From the NCBI RefSeq assembly GCF_000237925.1, contig NC_031496.1, forward strand, positions 32,794,295 through 32,858,294: a stretch of 64,000 nucleotides of DNA. Reading direction: 5' to 3'. The stretch comes from Schistosoma mansoni. Lineage: Eukaryota > Platyhelminthes > Trematoda > Strigeidida > Schistosomatidae. The notes beneath the pieces were generated by a model. The model was not told where the DNA came from. It did not search any database and saw only the letters and a program-made list of their open reading frames with translations. A program made the position numbers and the translations under genes. Positions 8,405 through 21,053 of this stretch are shown here, piece after piece. The stretch's first letter is position 1. Each line of letters starts with the position of its first letter.

Positions 8405-11400
8405 ATTTGATCAGGGTCTCCTCACTAAGGACCTATTTCTTTTAGATGAAAAAGAACAATCATTAGTATCAGGGAATGTAAAGTCAAATTTGTAATATTC
8501 AGCAAATTCGATATGGAGTAAAAATGAAATATTTACTTTCGTATACTAACGAAAATTTTCTCATAAATTTTACAACTAGGTTTCACTGAGTTTGTGCTGT
8601 TTCAAACATATCGATTACTGACAAACTGATTATTCTACGGTTTGTGTTAGAACTCAAAGTGAAATCGCTATCGTAATAGATTATGCATGTTAAAGATAAG
8701 CTCTTGATTAATCAAATATTCAATACATTGCAAATCGTGTAAATAAAGCTTCATGACACTATCTGATACTGCTCAGCAATAAAAATCAGGTTTTAATTCA
8801 ACTTCAGTGATGATGCCGCATTAGTAATGGGGTGGTCCAGAAATTTGTTTTCGAGGACAATGACAATGATTAGGTAGCTATTTAATAAAGTTATTATCAT
8901 AATTATCACTGATACCATCATCTTGAGACACCGATTTCGGTTCTTCGACCACGTGCTAAAATTATCATCTCAGCAACTTCCGAATTGTTCTTCATTTTCC
9001 AAACTATGACTCTAAAATAAGTGTAAGTGTGATCTATTTGGATTTAATTTTGAGATAAATTATCTCGATGTCAAAATTGAAGTCTCGCGATGCTTTAATG
9101 TTCTCGCTCCTCAATGAAATATTTTGTTGTCTTTTTAAAAACGTATTATTACACGCGAAAGATCAAATTGTGCTGATGCACGACTTAGTGAATAGAAGAA
9201 GATCAAGTTTTCTCACTAGAATTCAGACACTAGAGCTTCCAGCATCAGGTAAATCGACTAATAAACATCTTATTTTGTCAGCTGGAATATTCAAAATGTT
9301 ATGGTTTTAAGAGGATGAGCTGTTTCAAGAAAAAGTATGAAGTGTTTTCGCTATAGATATATTTAGTTTGCTGAAAACGTGCTGAGTGAAATACTGTATT
9401 AAGTTAAAGGCTTTTTCCAAAGCTTTTGAAAATGTAATGATTTTAAATTACAACCTTTAAATTTATAGGACCAATAGAAAAGTTAGATGTATTTTGGCTG
9501 GTATGGAGAGGGTTAGAAAATCTCGTTTTGTGAGTGAATTTCGCTAATCGTTTAAATTTAGCTAAGTATGTGGATAATTTATTGCTAATTGCAAAACACT
9601 TTACCGTAGTTATATTGTTGCTTTCTTTTCACCAGTATGCGCCATTTGACTGATTATTGTTCAAAATGTAAGGTGCTTTTGAACTCATTCACCGTTCTCA
9701 ACTACCATTTTGACTATCTATTATGTCACAACTAACACGGTCGCTGTATTTTTACAGTTAAACAAATTTACCTTAATTCTATCTGTCTTTTGAATATCAA
9801 CGTGGAATTATTAAACTTGGAATTGTCTTTTAAGAGTCATCATATCTTTTCAGTATAAGTTAATTCAAAGACTTTTATATTACTTTTTTACTGTTACGAT
9901 CCTGTATTTGCCTAAATGTTAACTTTTAATATAATCATTGCATTTACTTATTCACATTTCTTCCTCGATTTTTTTCGGTCTATTACAGTGATTAATACTG
10001 AGATAGATGCACAATATAACTAGGCATGCAGAATTTTATTGCTTTAGTCTCTTTAAAAGACTTGATTTACATTCATCAAAACGTTCCTCACTATTTTCAG
10101 AATTTAAATAACTTAAAGATTATCCAAGATAAACTTCAAAAATTAAGAAAATGCATCAGATTTTGTGGTAGCGAAAAAACAAACACGCATATTTTGAACT
10201 CCCAAAGCTTTCTCAAAACAACTTTGTTCACTGGAAAATTGGAAATACTACTTTTGGTATTATGGTAATAACAAGCTTCATTCAAATCTTTACTGCTGTA
10301 CGAATGATAGGATATATATCATGAAGCGATACTACTTGGTCTTATGAAAATAACTTTGGATCCAGTAGTAAAACACATAAGTATGAATTATTTATAACCA
10401 TTTACAAGGACTTTCTAAAGACCCCAAAATCAGTACCTAGCTGTAATTTTAGCTGAAGAGTTCCATCGTACTTGTATCGAGTAAAAAACCAAGCTACGTT
10501 CTTACACAAATATACGAAGCTATGGTGCTTTGATTGACTAACCTCCCATTATGAACCCTTAAAATTCAGTCTTTAAAGTTATTCTATCTTCGAAAAGTTT
10601 CTGATAGAACGTACAGGCTTCAATAACAGTTAAAGATGTTTAACAATCTAAGGTACATAATCCTGTAAAAAAATTCAGCTGGTCCATATACTCTTTATTT
10701 TCTGAGAACAGTTTTAAGGACGGAAACTGAACACTAGACGTCACTTTAAATTGCCAATTTTCAGAACATAGGCGAATTTAATTTTGAAATTACACAGTAC
10801 CCAATTTTGTAGAATTTGTAGGTTTCCTTCAAAAGTTCAATGACAATTAGCATTTTTCGAGAGTGCTTTGAAAAAGTTTGGGGCTTTTGTGCCATTTTTT
10901 CCAAAATAAGAAGACTGGGTAAGTTTGTCACATATTTATCTATACAAAATATAGATAAGCATATTTGGCCCTAAGCATTTCATGACACATTCCGTAAAGA
11001 CCATGGCATTTTTTCGTTAGTCTTTTGTATGTGGTTAAGTAGACACTATGACTACTTAGTACTCAAGAGTATGCAACCTGTAAGTTGTTCAAAACGTGAT
11101 AGTTTTCGTGTCGCAAATAAAGTTAGGATCTCGAAACTCAACACTTTATGCCTGCCGAAATTACATTCAAATGTTTACATACCAAAAAATGTACCTTTAT
11201 TTACAAAAACATCATGGCCATCAGGTAAATTTTAAGCACGGGAACAAATAGCTCTAATACGATTTCGTGCTTTTTCACAAGGTCAAAATAACGTACTAAA
11301 TGGTTCAAATGGTTGAGGACGGAATAAAAGAAGCTTTCGCTTAACAAGCTTCTGTGTCTAGTAGCAGTGGATCACCAATACCTCCAGGCAAAAACCTAGG

Positions 11401-11439
11401 TATATGAATGATAATAGAGGAAAAAACAGAATTTGGTAA
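8405..11439. other. 3 kb with no recognised gene
   Basis: Open frames here (9068-9310, 10026-10268, 11029-11235) are short, AT-rich and without motifs. It may hold the DDHD1 promoter or 5' exons. Confidence 0.5.
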
Positions 11440-11481
11440 ATCAGTATTCAGTAATAAGGATAATAGGTTGATGAACCTGTG

Positions 11482-14312
11482 TTAATCCTGACAGATTTCC
11501 TTCCAGTGAAGGTTCAGCTTCTTTTTGAAAATGTTCACTGATGGTGCTGATACCACTTGTTCTGGTAAAGCGTTCCAGTCATTGACCACTCGATGAGAAA
11601 AACGGGACCCCACCTTTAGTTTATTAGATCGCGGTTTCAGAACCTTCTTGCTATGACCCCGGAGATTATTAGTGCTGGAGGGAGCAAAAAGATAAGACAT
11701 ATTAACACCCAGATCATAATTAAAGATACGAAATGCCAGTATACGGTCACCTCGCGTCCTACGATAAGATAAGGGGAGAAGATTTAGACGTTTTAAACGC
11801 TCATCGTAATGGAGTTTAGAAAGACCCTTTACTAATTTTGTCCCTACACGCTGGACACGCTCATGCGATTTAGTATCGTTTATCAGACAAGGGCTAGCTG
11901 CTTGGATACAGTATTCTAAGTGTGGCCTTACATAGGTGGGATATAAAATTCGAAACATATCCTCGTCGAAGCATTTAAATGCTCTGCGAAGCGACCATAG
12001 CGCGCGAAAGCCTTTGGAAGCTACCGCACTTCAGTGCGTAGTAGTTTTTAAGTCGTGACTTATAATTACTACTAAGTCTCTGTGCTCTTGAACGCGTGGC
12101 AGAGATGTACCATTAATGGTATAATGGTAACTAATAGCGTGCCCGATGTGCATGAACACGCTCTTCCTGGAATTAACTTCCAGGCCCCAATCATGAGCCC
12201 AGCTAACTAATTCGTCTAAATCTGCTTGCAGATAACAACGATCAGTCTCATTTCTTATTGTTCTCCAGATTTTAACATCATCCGCAAACAATAACGTCGA
12301 CGACTTAATTAATAAAGGTAGTTCATTAATATACAGAAGGAAAAGTAAAGGGCCGAAGATGGTGCCTTGGGGTACACCACTTTTGACCGGTTTCCATTCG
12401 GATAGCGTTCCATTGACCCTTACTCTCTGTCTGCGGTCACATAAGAAGCTTCCTATCCATTGCTGTATAGCACCTGTTATTCCAAAGCTCGAGAGCTTTA
12501 GCATAAGACCTAAGTGTGAAACCTTATCAAACGCTTTGCTAAAATCTATGAATATCACGTCGACAGACTGGCCGTTGTCTAGGGCAGCTGTCCAATCCTC
12601 TCTCGCAATGAGTAAGTTAGTCAAGCATGAATGCTTGTTACGAAACCCATGTTGCTCGGGAGTTAACAGATTGTACGAATCTATGTGACTCAGTGGCTTA
12701 GCCCGAATTAATTTTTCAAGTAACTTAACTACTATACTGGTGAGGCTAACAGGCCGGTAGTTAGATACGATCCGTCTCTGACCATCCTTAAATATAGGAC
12801 TAACTATGGCGTCTTTCCAGTCTCTAGGTAGTTGAGCCTGTGAAAGGGACATGTTGAAGAGCATCGTGAGCGGTCTTGAGATAATGTCCGAAAGCGACGA
12901 CAGCAAACGTGGGTGTAACCCATCGGGGCCCGGTATCTTACAAGGTTTTAGGTTAGTTATCAAAGGAAGAACAATATCTGTCACGTGTAAAGGTCATATG
13001 GCTGGTAACTCATTGTCGACGGGACAAGTAGTTGTAACACTACACGTAGAGTAGACTTCACTGAAATAGTTAGCAGAAGTCTCCGCTTTCGCTAGATCAG
13101 ATTCAGCCAGTAGAGCTGAATTTTCGTTTAACAGTAATGAGGGGATACCATCACTACGTTTCGTCCGCCTTTTAACGTACGAAAACAGTCGCTTCGGATA
13201 GGTACGGCTATCGTATGCCAACTGTCGTTCGTAAGCCGTGCGGGATTTAGCTATGGTCTTTTTACATATATTCCGGAATTTTTTAAATTCGCACTTAAAT
13301 GATGCCTGACCTGTTGACAAGAATAAGTCCCAGAAGTGTTTCCTACGCTTCAACAGCTTCCGGGTTTCCTTATTAATCCATGGAGGGCAATATGATAGCT
13401 TACGGGCTGACCATGGGATAAACGGTTGAGTTACGGATTCGAACGTAGACTTAAACCTATTCCATGCATCATCAATCGATCCATCAGCATCGACCGACCA
13501 GTCAATTGAGATAGCATAGTCCCTGATTGCCGGAATATTAGCTCTCCAGATATTAGGATGGGGTGGAGCAGATGCAAATTCTATACCATGTATCCGGAAC
13601 TTAAAGGAAAGTACGACATGGTCGCTATTCACTAGTGGGGGAAGGTGTTGAATGTCGACGATATCTTCACAGTGGTGTGTGAGGACAAGGTCTATCAATG
13701 ACGGATTATGTTCCAAGTCCATATGTGTCGGCTTAACGATACATTGTACAAGTTCACATTGAATAATTGATGACAGAAGGACGCTATCGAAACCCCCACC
13801 TGGAGCTGTGAGCTCTATCCAGTTTATATGGGGTGCATTGAAGTCTCCAACGATGAGACAACATTCTGCCTTACTCCAAGAACAGACGTGTCTTAGGATA
13901 AAGTCGTCAGCGAGACAACACGGACGACGATATATTCCTCCTATCGTCACTAACCCGTTTCTAGACCTAATTGTACAACATACTACCTCACGCGTACCAC
14001 TTACATGCGCCTCCGATATGATCGAGTTTATGCAGAAGTGGTCACAACATATAATATTATGCCTCCTCCCTTGCGACTTCTAACTCTATCACTTCTGATA
14101 CAGATGTAGCCTGAAATGACTGGAGAACAGTCTTTATCTACAGTGAGCCAAGTTTCGGTGATAGCAATTATATCCGGATTTAATTCGTCTACCATCAAAC
14201 TTAGTTCAGACATCTTATTCCGAAGACTACGAGCATTCGTGTAACACACATTTAAGGTGTTTTTGGAGACATACGTTCTACCCACACAGGTCTCGGAAGC
14301 ATTGGCTTCCAA
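11482..14312 (-). pseudogene. CR1 ORF2: endonuclease and reverse transcriptase
   Basis: Begins MEANASETCVG. APE-type endonuclease: YTNARSLRNK, ITETWL, VGDFNAPHINW, VNSDHVVLSF. Reverse transcriptase: PGPDGLHPRL, YRPVSLTS, DFSKAFDKV, GVPQGTIFGPLLFLLYI and LLFADDVKIW (catalytic DD). C-terminal RGHSKKV and WNALPEQVV. Three defects: a frameshift near 14040, TGA at 12994-12996 and TGA near 12026 (Cys in the sister copy). The gene starts overlapping ORF1 in another frame, as in the copy at 20467. Confidence 0.9.
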
Positions 14313-14941
14313 GACCTGACTACCCGAAAACCCTTAATCGTAAGGTTCGCTTCACCGTTTATCTTTCGAGTTTTTAACTCTGTTAGGGCATTCTTCCACT
14401 TGATCCGATCCTCAAGTGGACAGTCAGGTCGAATACGAATGTCTGAGTCACGAGTTTTGCGTGCGTTATTTAGTAATACGTCCCTTTCCTCAAAATTACG
14501 GAGTACTAATTTAAGGATCCTTCTCTGTTGGGTTTCGCCTCCAACATATTTACCAAGTCTGATGACTTTCGAGACATGAACCCCCGGGACCTCATCGGGC
14601 AGTATATTTCTGATGAGAGATCCCACTAACTGCAGGTCGTGGGCATGTCTCTTAGCGGGATCGGTGTCTTTCGATTCTGCCAAGTTCCAGATGATTACAC
14701 TAGGCACCTGTTTAACTTCCTTAAAAGTCGTGTTCACGGCCTTCGACCGTGACGTCAGATCCTGCCGGTTAGCTACCGGCTTCTTACTGTTAACTTTCTT
14801 TATAACAGTGTCATGTGGGTCGAGCGAGTGACTCACAACAACATTCGGTGAAGTTAAACTGTTTCCATCCACAACAGTATTAAATAATTTTTGACATTTG
14901 GACTTGAGCAGAGTTGCCTTATGCTCAGGACGTGAGTCCAA
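14252..14941 (-). pseudogene. CR1 ORF1 (partial)
   Basis: 229 codons ending in GFRVVRSWKPMLPRPV, which matches the ORF1 C-terminus of the copy at 19319. The zinc-finger N-terminal part is absent because the element is truncated. The normal stop after PRPV is lost, so the frame runs 11 codons on into ORF2. ORF1 proteins bind RNA or nucleic acid in this family. Confidence 0.8.
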
Positions 14942-14949
14942 CGAGGACT

Positions 14950-15290
14950 TATCGACTATAATGATACGTTATCCTTAGTCCTTAAGAATAAGTCAAATTT
15001 CCTCTTAAAAGAATCCTGGGAAGTCGCTTGGACTAGCTCAGTCGGCAGCGAATTCCAGCACTTGACAATTCTAACGGAGTAGTAGTTGCGTCTGTAGTTT
15101 GTTCTGCTATATAGGGTCTCCAATTTCTGGGTGTTACCTCTTAGGTTATTGTTATGACTAAGCTTAAGAAGATGTTTAAGGGAATGACCAGAAGTATTAA
15201 GGATACTGTAAGTCATAAGAAGGTCACCTATAAGACGCCTGTACTCTAACGTTTAAAGGTTAAGTGATTGAAGGCGCTCTTCCTAAGGTT
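14950..15290 (-). pseudogene. C-terminal end of a different CR1-like LINE
   Basis: 86 codons reading LKLSHNNNLRGNTQKLE, then NYYSVRIVKCWNSLPTEL, the CR1 C-terminal pattern but of another subfamily. Ends at 14956. Confidence 0.75.
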
Positions 15291-16329
15291 TGAATTTGAG
15301 AACAAATGTAAAACTTTGAAATTAGGAAATTCACTATAACTTACTGCCAGTCTCATAAGATTTACGTCTGGACTAAACAGGGTTTCTCCTACAAATGGAA
15401 AGTACAAGCTTTTGTGTCGACACTGCGTGAATTAGTTAGAACAAGTATTCGTTAACAGAAATGGCTAGATAGGGATACAACAAATACAGTGAACTTATTA
15501 TTTTCATGACGATAAATTTTTTTTCTCAAGTGAGAGATGAGAAGATGCTGTCATTAGGACAACTACTTGTAATGAATTTAAATGGAGGTCTTTAGCGGCA
15601 ACTCATTCAATATCAGTTGTTTCCAAACGTCCTCTGTTGTCTTTAAAAAAACTGACGTCAGCATATTCGCATATTTTCTGAACCAGCTTTAGAGTATCAA
15701 GAAAAACTGCAATTCGTAAAACATGATAATAAGGATTCTCGCCAAAGCCGAAATGGATGTCTGAGAACTATACAAGTCGCTCCAGCATCTCACTTATACC
15801 GAAACTGTCCAACAGTTCTTGAGAAAATCGTTACAAACACTGGCACAACACCTGTGAAGTACCTTCTTGTCACTTCAGAAAGCCGTTTGGCTTTACTTAT
15901 GGCCAACTGCGAATGGCGTGTTATGACTTTTATTGGTAACTGGTAGTAGTTGTAGTAGTAGCCATATACTAATAGTTGTTATTACAGCAGTTCACTACAT
16001 TATGAACACTTCTACAGTGGTCAGCACTTCTCTTATGAAACTGGGAGATATTAAGTATGATCAGGTCTTGAAAATATCTGAGATAGACAGGAGAGACATG
16101 TCAACTAGTCTCTTTCTTGAGAATAGAGATAAGATGACCAGGAAGCTATACACAATCTAATGTATACTGCCTCATAAGTCAGCACTTTGAAGTAGAAAAA
16201 AGGCACTCATAGCAAGAGCTGTATGCTTATTCAATTGCTAATCATTCTACTGCATTAGTTTCTCAAATGGTCTAGATCACACGGAGTAAATACATAGCAT
16301 ACACGGAGATCACATAGCCTGTAGCTCTT
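15291..16329. other. No feature recognised
   Basis: About 1 kb without motif-bearing frames or repeats I can name. Confidence 0.45.
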
Positions 16330-16628
16330 CTACAGTGACTGCCGGCCCCTAGCCAGGGTAAAGGAGGAGGGTTAGGCATGGGGTTAGCGACCATTTAAGC
16401 TCTTCCCTGGGAGTTGAAGGAATAGTTATGACACCTCATGATGAAAGCTGAGATTTTTCGGAAGTGACGAGGCCGATGACCGTTCCAACAACCACAGCAA
16501 CAATTTCTATAGGTACATGGAATGTCCGGACAATGTGGGAGACCGGGAAGACCAGTCAAATAGCAATGGAAATGAGGCGATACAACTTGGCAGTACTCGG
16601 AATCAGCGAAACTCACTGGACACAATAA
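16330..16628 (+). pseudogene. RTE (SR2-like) 5' end and start of endonuclease
   Basis: 5' leader followed by an ORF from ATG 16476: SIGTWNVRTMWETGKTSQIA, LAVLGISETHW. These are the first catalytic blocks (GTWNVRT, ETHW) of the APE endonuclease. The frame ends at TAA 16626-16628, created by a joined (TAA)n-tailed repeat. Confidence 0.82.
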
Positions 16629-16790
16629 TAATAATAATATATTTCTGCAATAGCAGGTACACGCCATTTTTACAGGCATGATCTACAATTTACAACATAT
16701 ACTGGTTCACAGTATGCATCCCAAGCAAGCTTGTTTAGTAATTATAATCTATAAAAGTTGATAGCAGTTCATTCTTTCACATATAATGTG
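16629..16790 (-). repeat. 3' tail of a (TTA)n-tailed retroposon
   Basis: TAA repeat followed by TATTTCTGCAATAGCAGG and the reverse complement of ATGCCTGTAAAAATGGCG. The same piece is inserted at 58437-58500. Confidence 0.55.
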
Positions 16791-17423
16791 TTTTCATAAG
16801 AATAGTTTCCAAAGGAGCATAGCGTCCACGTTACATACCAGATCCAATATCGACAAAAAGTGTAATAGGGTTTCGGTCGTGCTAAGTATTTATGTAATGC
16901 AGCTTCTTAAGTTTATTGTTGTTATAAAGTAGGCTTGTGGAGCGCCTGGTTCGAGCTATGACCTTGTGAAAGCGCGTTCGTCGAGCTTGTTCCAGATATC
17001 AGAAGTTACATAGCTTCACCCTCAGAGCAAGATTCTGAAGAGAAGAGAAAAGAAAAAAAAGAAACCGAGGAGCAGCAAGACATTTGGATATGAACGATAA
17101 CCAATGCTTAACATTTATTAGTGGATCAGATGGAGGTATGATAAATTATTAGATTAAATTGATACTAGCTCATGTTGCAAGAGTGAAGTGTTATTAAAGG
17201 CTCCAGAGGAGAGAAGGCAGTAATAAAGAACAATGAGTTGTGATATTTATCAAGGTGGAGTAGGTTCCAATGAAGAAGGGAAGTCAAGGTTGGAATGAGG
17301 AAGAACAGAGAGTGCATATAGAGAGTAGAGTGTTGAGTAAAATAGCAACCATATCCTTTACAGTCAGTTTTTTTCATCATCCGATGCCTGCCACACAGTT
17401 TTCATGTAAAAGTCCGAGTTAGC
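16791..17423. other. No feature recognised
   Basis: No coding motifs; the 71-codon minus frame 17165-17380 has no recognisable domain. Confidence 0.4.
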
Positions 17424-17785
17424 ATGTTATAGGTTGTCTTATTAGAATAGTTAATCCAGCACAAAAATTAGAAACATGAGTCTGAATGGTGAGTGTAGGA
17501 GAACAATCTCAATATCACAGATCTATTGACTTGTTCTCATCCATAAAGAGCCTGATACAAACAAAATGTTCTGCCCCACAAACACGGGTGGATTGAAATC
17601 ATCGCCCTCACCATCAGTGCTCGCTGGTCAGTAACTGGCTGGACTAGGCAGAAATCGGGACTGACAAGTACTCAAAACTGCTCACATGGTTTTTCGTTCA
17701 TCACTGGGTCCGATCGATAAATTCACTGTTCTCTGATAGGTGGTCATATCACGTTCATATATTAAAGAGGGGACGCAATCCATAT
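17424..17785 (+). repeat. LTR-like fragment related to the solo LTR at 49077
   Basis: Begins TGTTATAGG and ends CATATAACA. The last 170 bases (GGACTAGGCAGA, ACTGCTCACATGG, CACGTTCATATATTAA) align with the 3' third of the solo LTR at 49077-49580. No flanking duplication seen. Confidence 0.5.
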
Positions 17786-18469
17786 AACAAGTCCCATTTT
17801 AATGAACTCGATATTATCATTATTATTATTCTGATACAATTTGTAAGAAAGTGTTCTTCAGTGTTCATCATCTCTCTAGCACACAAACATATTTTAGAGA
17901 AGAATCGTTCTACAAGAGAAATGATTAGGAGAGTATGAAAGAAATATTGTAAAACCATGACGGTATTTTTTTTAAAAATACAGTCTTCTCACCATAATTG
18001 AAGTAAAAAGTGGTGAAGTCGAATGGTATTAAGAGGAAGGTGAAAGGATACGTAACGCTGCACTTGAATTTATTTTTACTGACCAGTTTCTGTGCATAAA
18101 TTGTGTGTGAAGGTGAAAAAAATTAATTTCTGAAATGATATTGTTGATCAGATAGTTGTATATTTTATGAATACCGTGATGATAGCATCTCACACTGGAG
18201 ATATGTGAAGAGACTTCGAGTTCTAGAAGAGGCATCAATCCTGTCAGTATTGTTGGTTTGTCTTGTTCAGTAGTGCCAAGTAGCCTGAAACCTGGGTCAA
18301 CCAGAGATTTCTGTCGAAACGATTAGTGTCCACACTGTAACTTGATTATTAGAATCCTATCAGAGTTGATGGACTCGACAAACATGATATGTACTACTAC
18401 TCACCGATCTGTGTTTTGTGTTAAACCCTTTCTATCAATTTCTGACTTAGGTTTCCTTATTGTCTATAT
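17786..18469. other. No feature recognised
   Basis: Non-coding by eye. Confidence 0.4.
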
Positions 18470-18860
18470 GTGGCGGTTGTATTGGTCTCTTTCATCATTA
18501 TTAATGCAGGTGTAGCTTGTTCGCATACTGAATTGTCCACAAACTTTCTCTTAGATTTTACTCTCGTCCACATCTATTCATATACATTTGTGTTCACACT
18601 ACTCAAGCATATTCTTCTAGTAGAAGCTAGATCCAAACCATTCAAAGACTGAACGTGAGATAGTATCAATTATAGAGTTTAGCCAACAAAGGAATGTACT
18701 TTCGAAACTGAAAGATAGAAAATTTACGGATGTTAGATAAGAATTATAGCTCGAATAAATGAACTGTCCCAACACCAAATCGGACAAAGTAGATGCAACC
18801 TTCATCTTTGTCCGGATGAACATCATCTAGATGTCAAGCACCATCAAAGCGCGCAAAATT
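18470..18860 (+). repeat. Segment repeated at 48666-48960
   Basis: From TGTTCACACTACTCAA onwards it matches the sequence just after the gap at 48459. The second copy lies behind a MEG signal exon, so this may be part of an old duplicated block. No coding role seen. Confidence 0.5.
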
Positions 18861-19318
18861 TGAAAGTGGTGACATTTTTTCACGTGGTTTAGAAATTCTT
18901 AGACTTGTTCTTTTGTAGGCTGTATTGTCCTTAGATTATCATATTATCGCGTTTATCGCTCACACTTTACTCTAGGTTAATAAATTTTAACTGACACTTG
19001 CTCAATTAATAGAGTTTTCAGTGATCAGTACTTCCTTACATTATAACTGAGCACTTTTTATCTGTAATACGTTATATACTAATAGTCTTTGATCCTAGTA
19101 TTAACCCGGTTAATACGTAGAAATAATTATATACTCATATGTATCTGTTAGACGGGTTTTTTACTCACAAGTCTATTTTCTGCTGTAGTAGCGCGTTTCA
19201 AAAAGGGCAATGACTTTCATACTTGTTGTGATTATCGTTGCTTTTGTGTATTTGCTGTATCAAAAGCATTCTTGGTCTGCTTTAACTTGAATTAATTCAG
19301 TTAAGGTTTGAAATTTTA
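18861..19318. other. No feature recognised; possibly CR1 5' leader
   Basis: Lies immediately upstream of CR1 ORF1 and may include its 5' UTR. Confidence 0.4.
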
Positions 19319-20497
19319 TTGAAAACTTTGTCTCGTGGTTCCTTCTTTTGCATATACTCTGACGCTTGTGCTATTATTGTGATCATATTGTTTTTTAAAC
19401 CTAATCTGATTACAATATTTGGTAGTTCATTCGAATGTGGACAGCCGAACTGTTTATTCCCCGTAGATGAAGGAATGCAGTGCGATGAATGCAAAAAATG
19501 GTTCCACAAGATGTGTACCCATCTCAGTCCAACTGCAAACAAAAGATGTTCTAAGCCTAACTCGCACTGGCTTTGTATGTTCTGCTGTACTAACAAGACG
19601 GCATTAATCCAAGAGGCTATGAGCCTATTGGCTCTAGCCTGTAAAAAGAAAGATAGTGGGTGCGCTAGTTACGCAAGCACTGACAGTGAAGACTGTGTCA
19701 GTGTTGTAAGTGTTGTTACAAAACGCGCTGAACAACCTACTCTAATTAATGACAAAATGAAACTTCCGTTACAACAAACGAGGAGTAAATCACCACATAG
19801 TATTGACATGAGTAATCATGCATCTTTAGTAGAAATTGAGGACCCGGATAAAACAATCACCGTCCATAATAGTCCCAATGCAGCTGTCCTGAATGACCAA
19901 AAATGGACCGCAGTACAGAGGAAAAGAAAAGGAAAAAAAGCTAATGATAAAGCACACTTGGTTGACAAGTCATTGAGGAACTCACAGTCTGAGTCACTCA
20001 ATGCATTATCGCACTCTGATAGAACGGCAGATCATCATCCTAGTGCGACTGAGAGGAATTTAATATCATCGAATATTATTGTGAGTAAATTGCCAGAGTC
20101 TAACGATCCAGATCCTAAGGTTAGACACACCTATGACTTAGAGAGGCTCGGAGAATATATCCCTAGCATATTACCAGATAACACTAAAGGTGTTCAGGTC
20201 AAAAAATTAGTTAGAATAGGTAAAAGGGCCGATGACAGTGTTTTACCCCGACCGTGTAGACTCCTTAAGGTAATCTTAGGGTCGGAGAAACAACGTAATC
20301 TTCTGTTAAGTAACGCTCGAAGTCACGACAACTCTGACATTCGAATGAGACCGGATGTGTCTCTTGAAGATAGAATAAAAAGGAAGACGGCACTAGCTGA
20401 ACTAGAAACCCGTCGACAAAATGGTGAAGAAAAGCTCCGATTGGTGGGTTTTCGAATAGTCAGGTCTTGGAAGCGAATGCTACCAAGGCCTGTGTGA
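19319..20497 (+). CDS. CR1 ORF1 with PHD-like zinc finger
   Basis: 392 codons, intact. Residues about 38-92 carry a Cys/His cluster (CGQPNC, MQCDECKKWFHKMC, HWLCMFC) with the spacing of a PHD finger, as known in CR1 ORF1 proteins. A basic stretch follows (VQRKRKGKK), then a conserved C-terminal domain ending GFRIVRSWKRMLPRPV. The true start could be upstream, since residues 1-36 look like read-in leader. It overlaps ORF2 by 31 bases in another frame, suggesting re-initiation or frameshifting. Confidence 0.82.
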   Translation: MKTLSRGSFFCIYSDACAIIVIILFFKPNLITIFGSSFECGQPNCLFPVDEGMQCDECKKWFHKMCTHLSPTANKRCSKPNSHWLCMFCCTNKTALIQEAMSLLALACKKKDSGCASYASTDSEDCVSVVSVVTKRAEQPTLINDKMKLPLQQTRSKSPHSIDMSNHASLVEIEDPDKTITVHNSPNAAVLNDQKWTAVQRKRKGKKANDKAHLVDKSLRNSQSESLNALSHSDRTADHHPSATERNLISSNIIVSKLPESNDPDPKVRHTYDLERLGEYIPSILPDNTKGVQVKKLVRIGKRADDSVLPRPCRLLKVILGSEKQRNLLLSNARSHDNSDIRMRPDVSLEDRIKRKTALAELETRRQNGEEKLRLVGFRIVRSWKRMLPRPV

Positions 20498-21019
20498 AGA
20501 GGTCGTTCCTCCTAGGAGTTTTATATGCCAACGCCCGTGGTCTAAAACATAAATTCTACGAGCTGGGAACATTAGTGGACAAATTAAGGCCACTCATTGT
20601 AGCTGTGACGGAAACTTGGTTAGTCCATGACTTCGATATCACCCCAGAATTATCCGGATATCATTGTTTAAGAAGTGATAGATATAGATGCAGGAAAGGA
20701 GGTGGCGTCCTTCTATACATAGCCAATAGTATAAATATCCGCTCCTCCGTTTGCGAATCCCATGATAGTGGATCTAGTGAAGTCATTAGCTGTGAACTCG
20801 CTGTCGGATGTTGTACATTTGCACTCGGTGTCATCTATCGCAGCCCAATCTGCTTAGCTGATGGCTTTATTTTAGAACACATTCGGCTATGGAGTGCAAA
20901 TAACAGATGCTTGATATTAGGAGACTTCAATGCACCTGACATTAGTTGGACTGAGATGACCACGAAATGCTCTATAAACTCATTTGATAGCAGGCTCTTG
21001 AAAAGAGTAATGGAACATG

Positions 21020-21022
<3 letters not shown>

Positions 21023-21053
<31 letters not shown>

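Larger units (their letters stand above)
11440..14941 (-). mobile_element. CR1-type LINE, nearly full length, 5' truncated
   Basis: Contains most of ORF1 and all of ORF2. The 3' end near 11440 has the CAGTATTCAGTAATAAGG type of tail. The 5' end breaks at 14941 against the tail of another LINE. A second copy at 62205-63926 is almost identical, so this subfamily was active recently. Confidence 0.9.

Noticed and set aside
9068-9310. 80-codon plus-strand frame upstream of DDHD1
   Set aside because: No motif, no clear splice sites, composition like surrounding non-coding DNA.
12359-14083. Plus-strand frames opposite the CR1 copy (also 62800-63495)
   Set aside because: Antisense shadows of ORF2; they repeat in both CR1 copies because the copies are nearly identical.
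16395-16679. 94-codon minus-strand frame
   Set aside because: Opposite the RTE endonuclease start, which has clear catalytic motifs on the plus strand.
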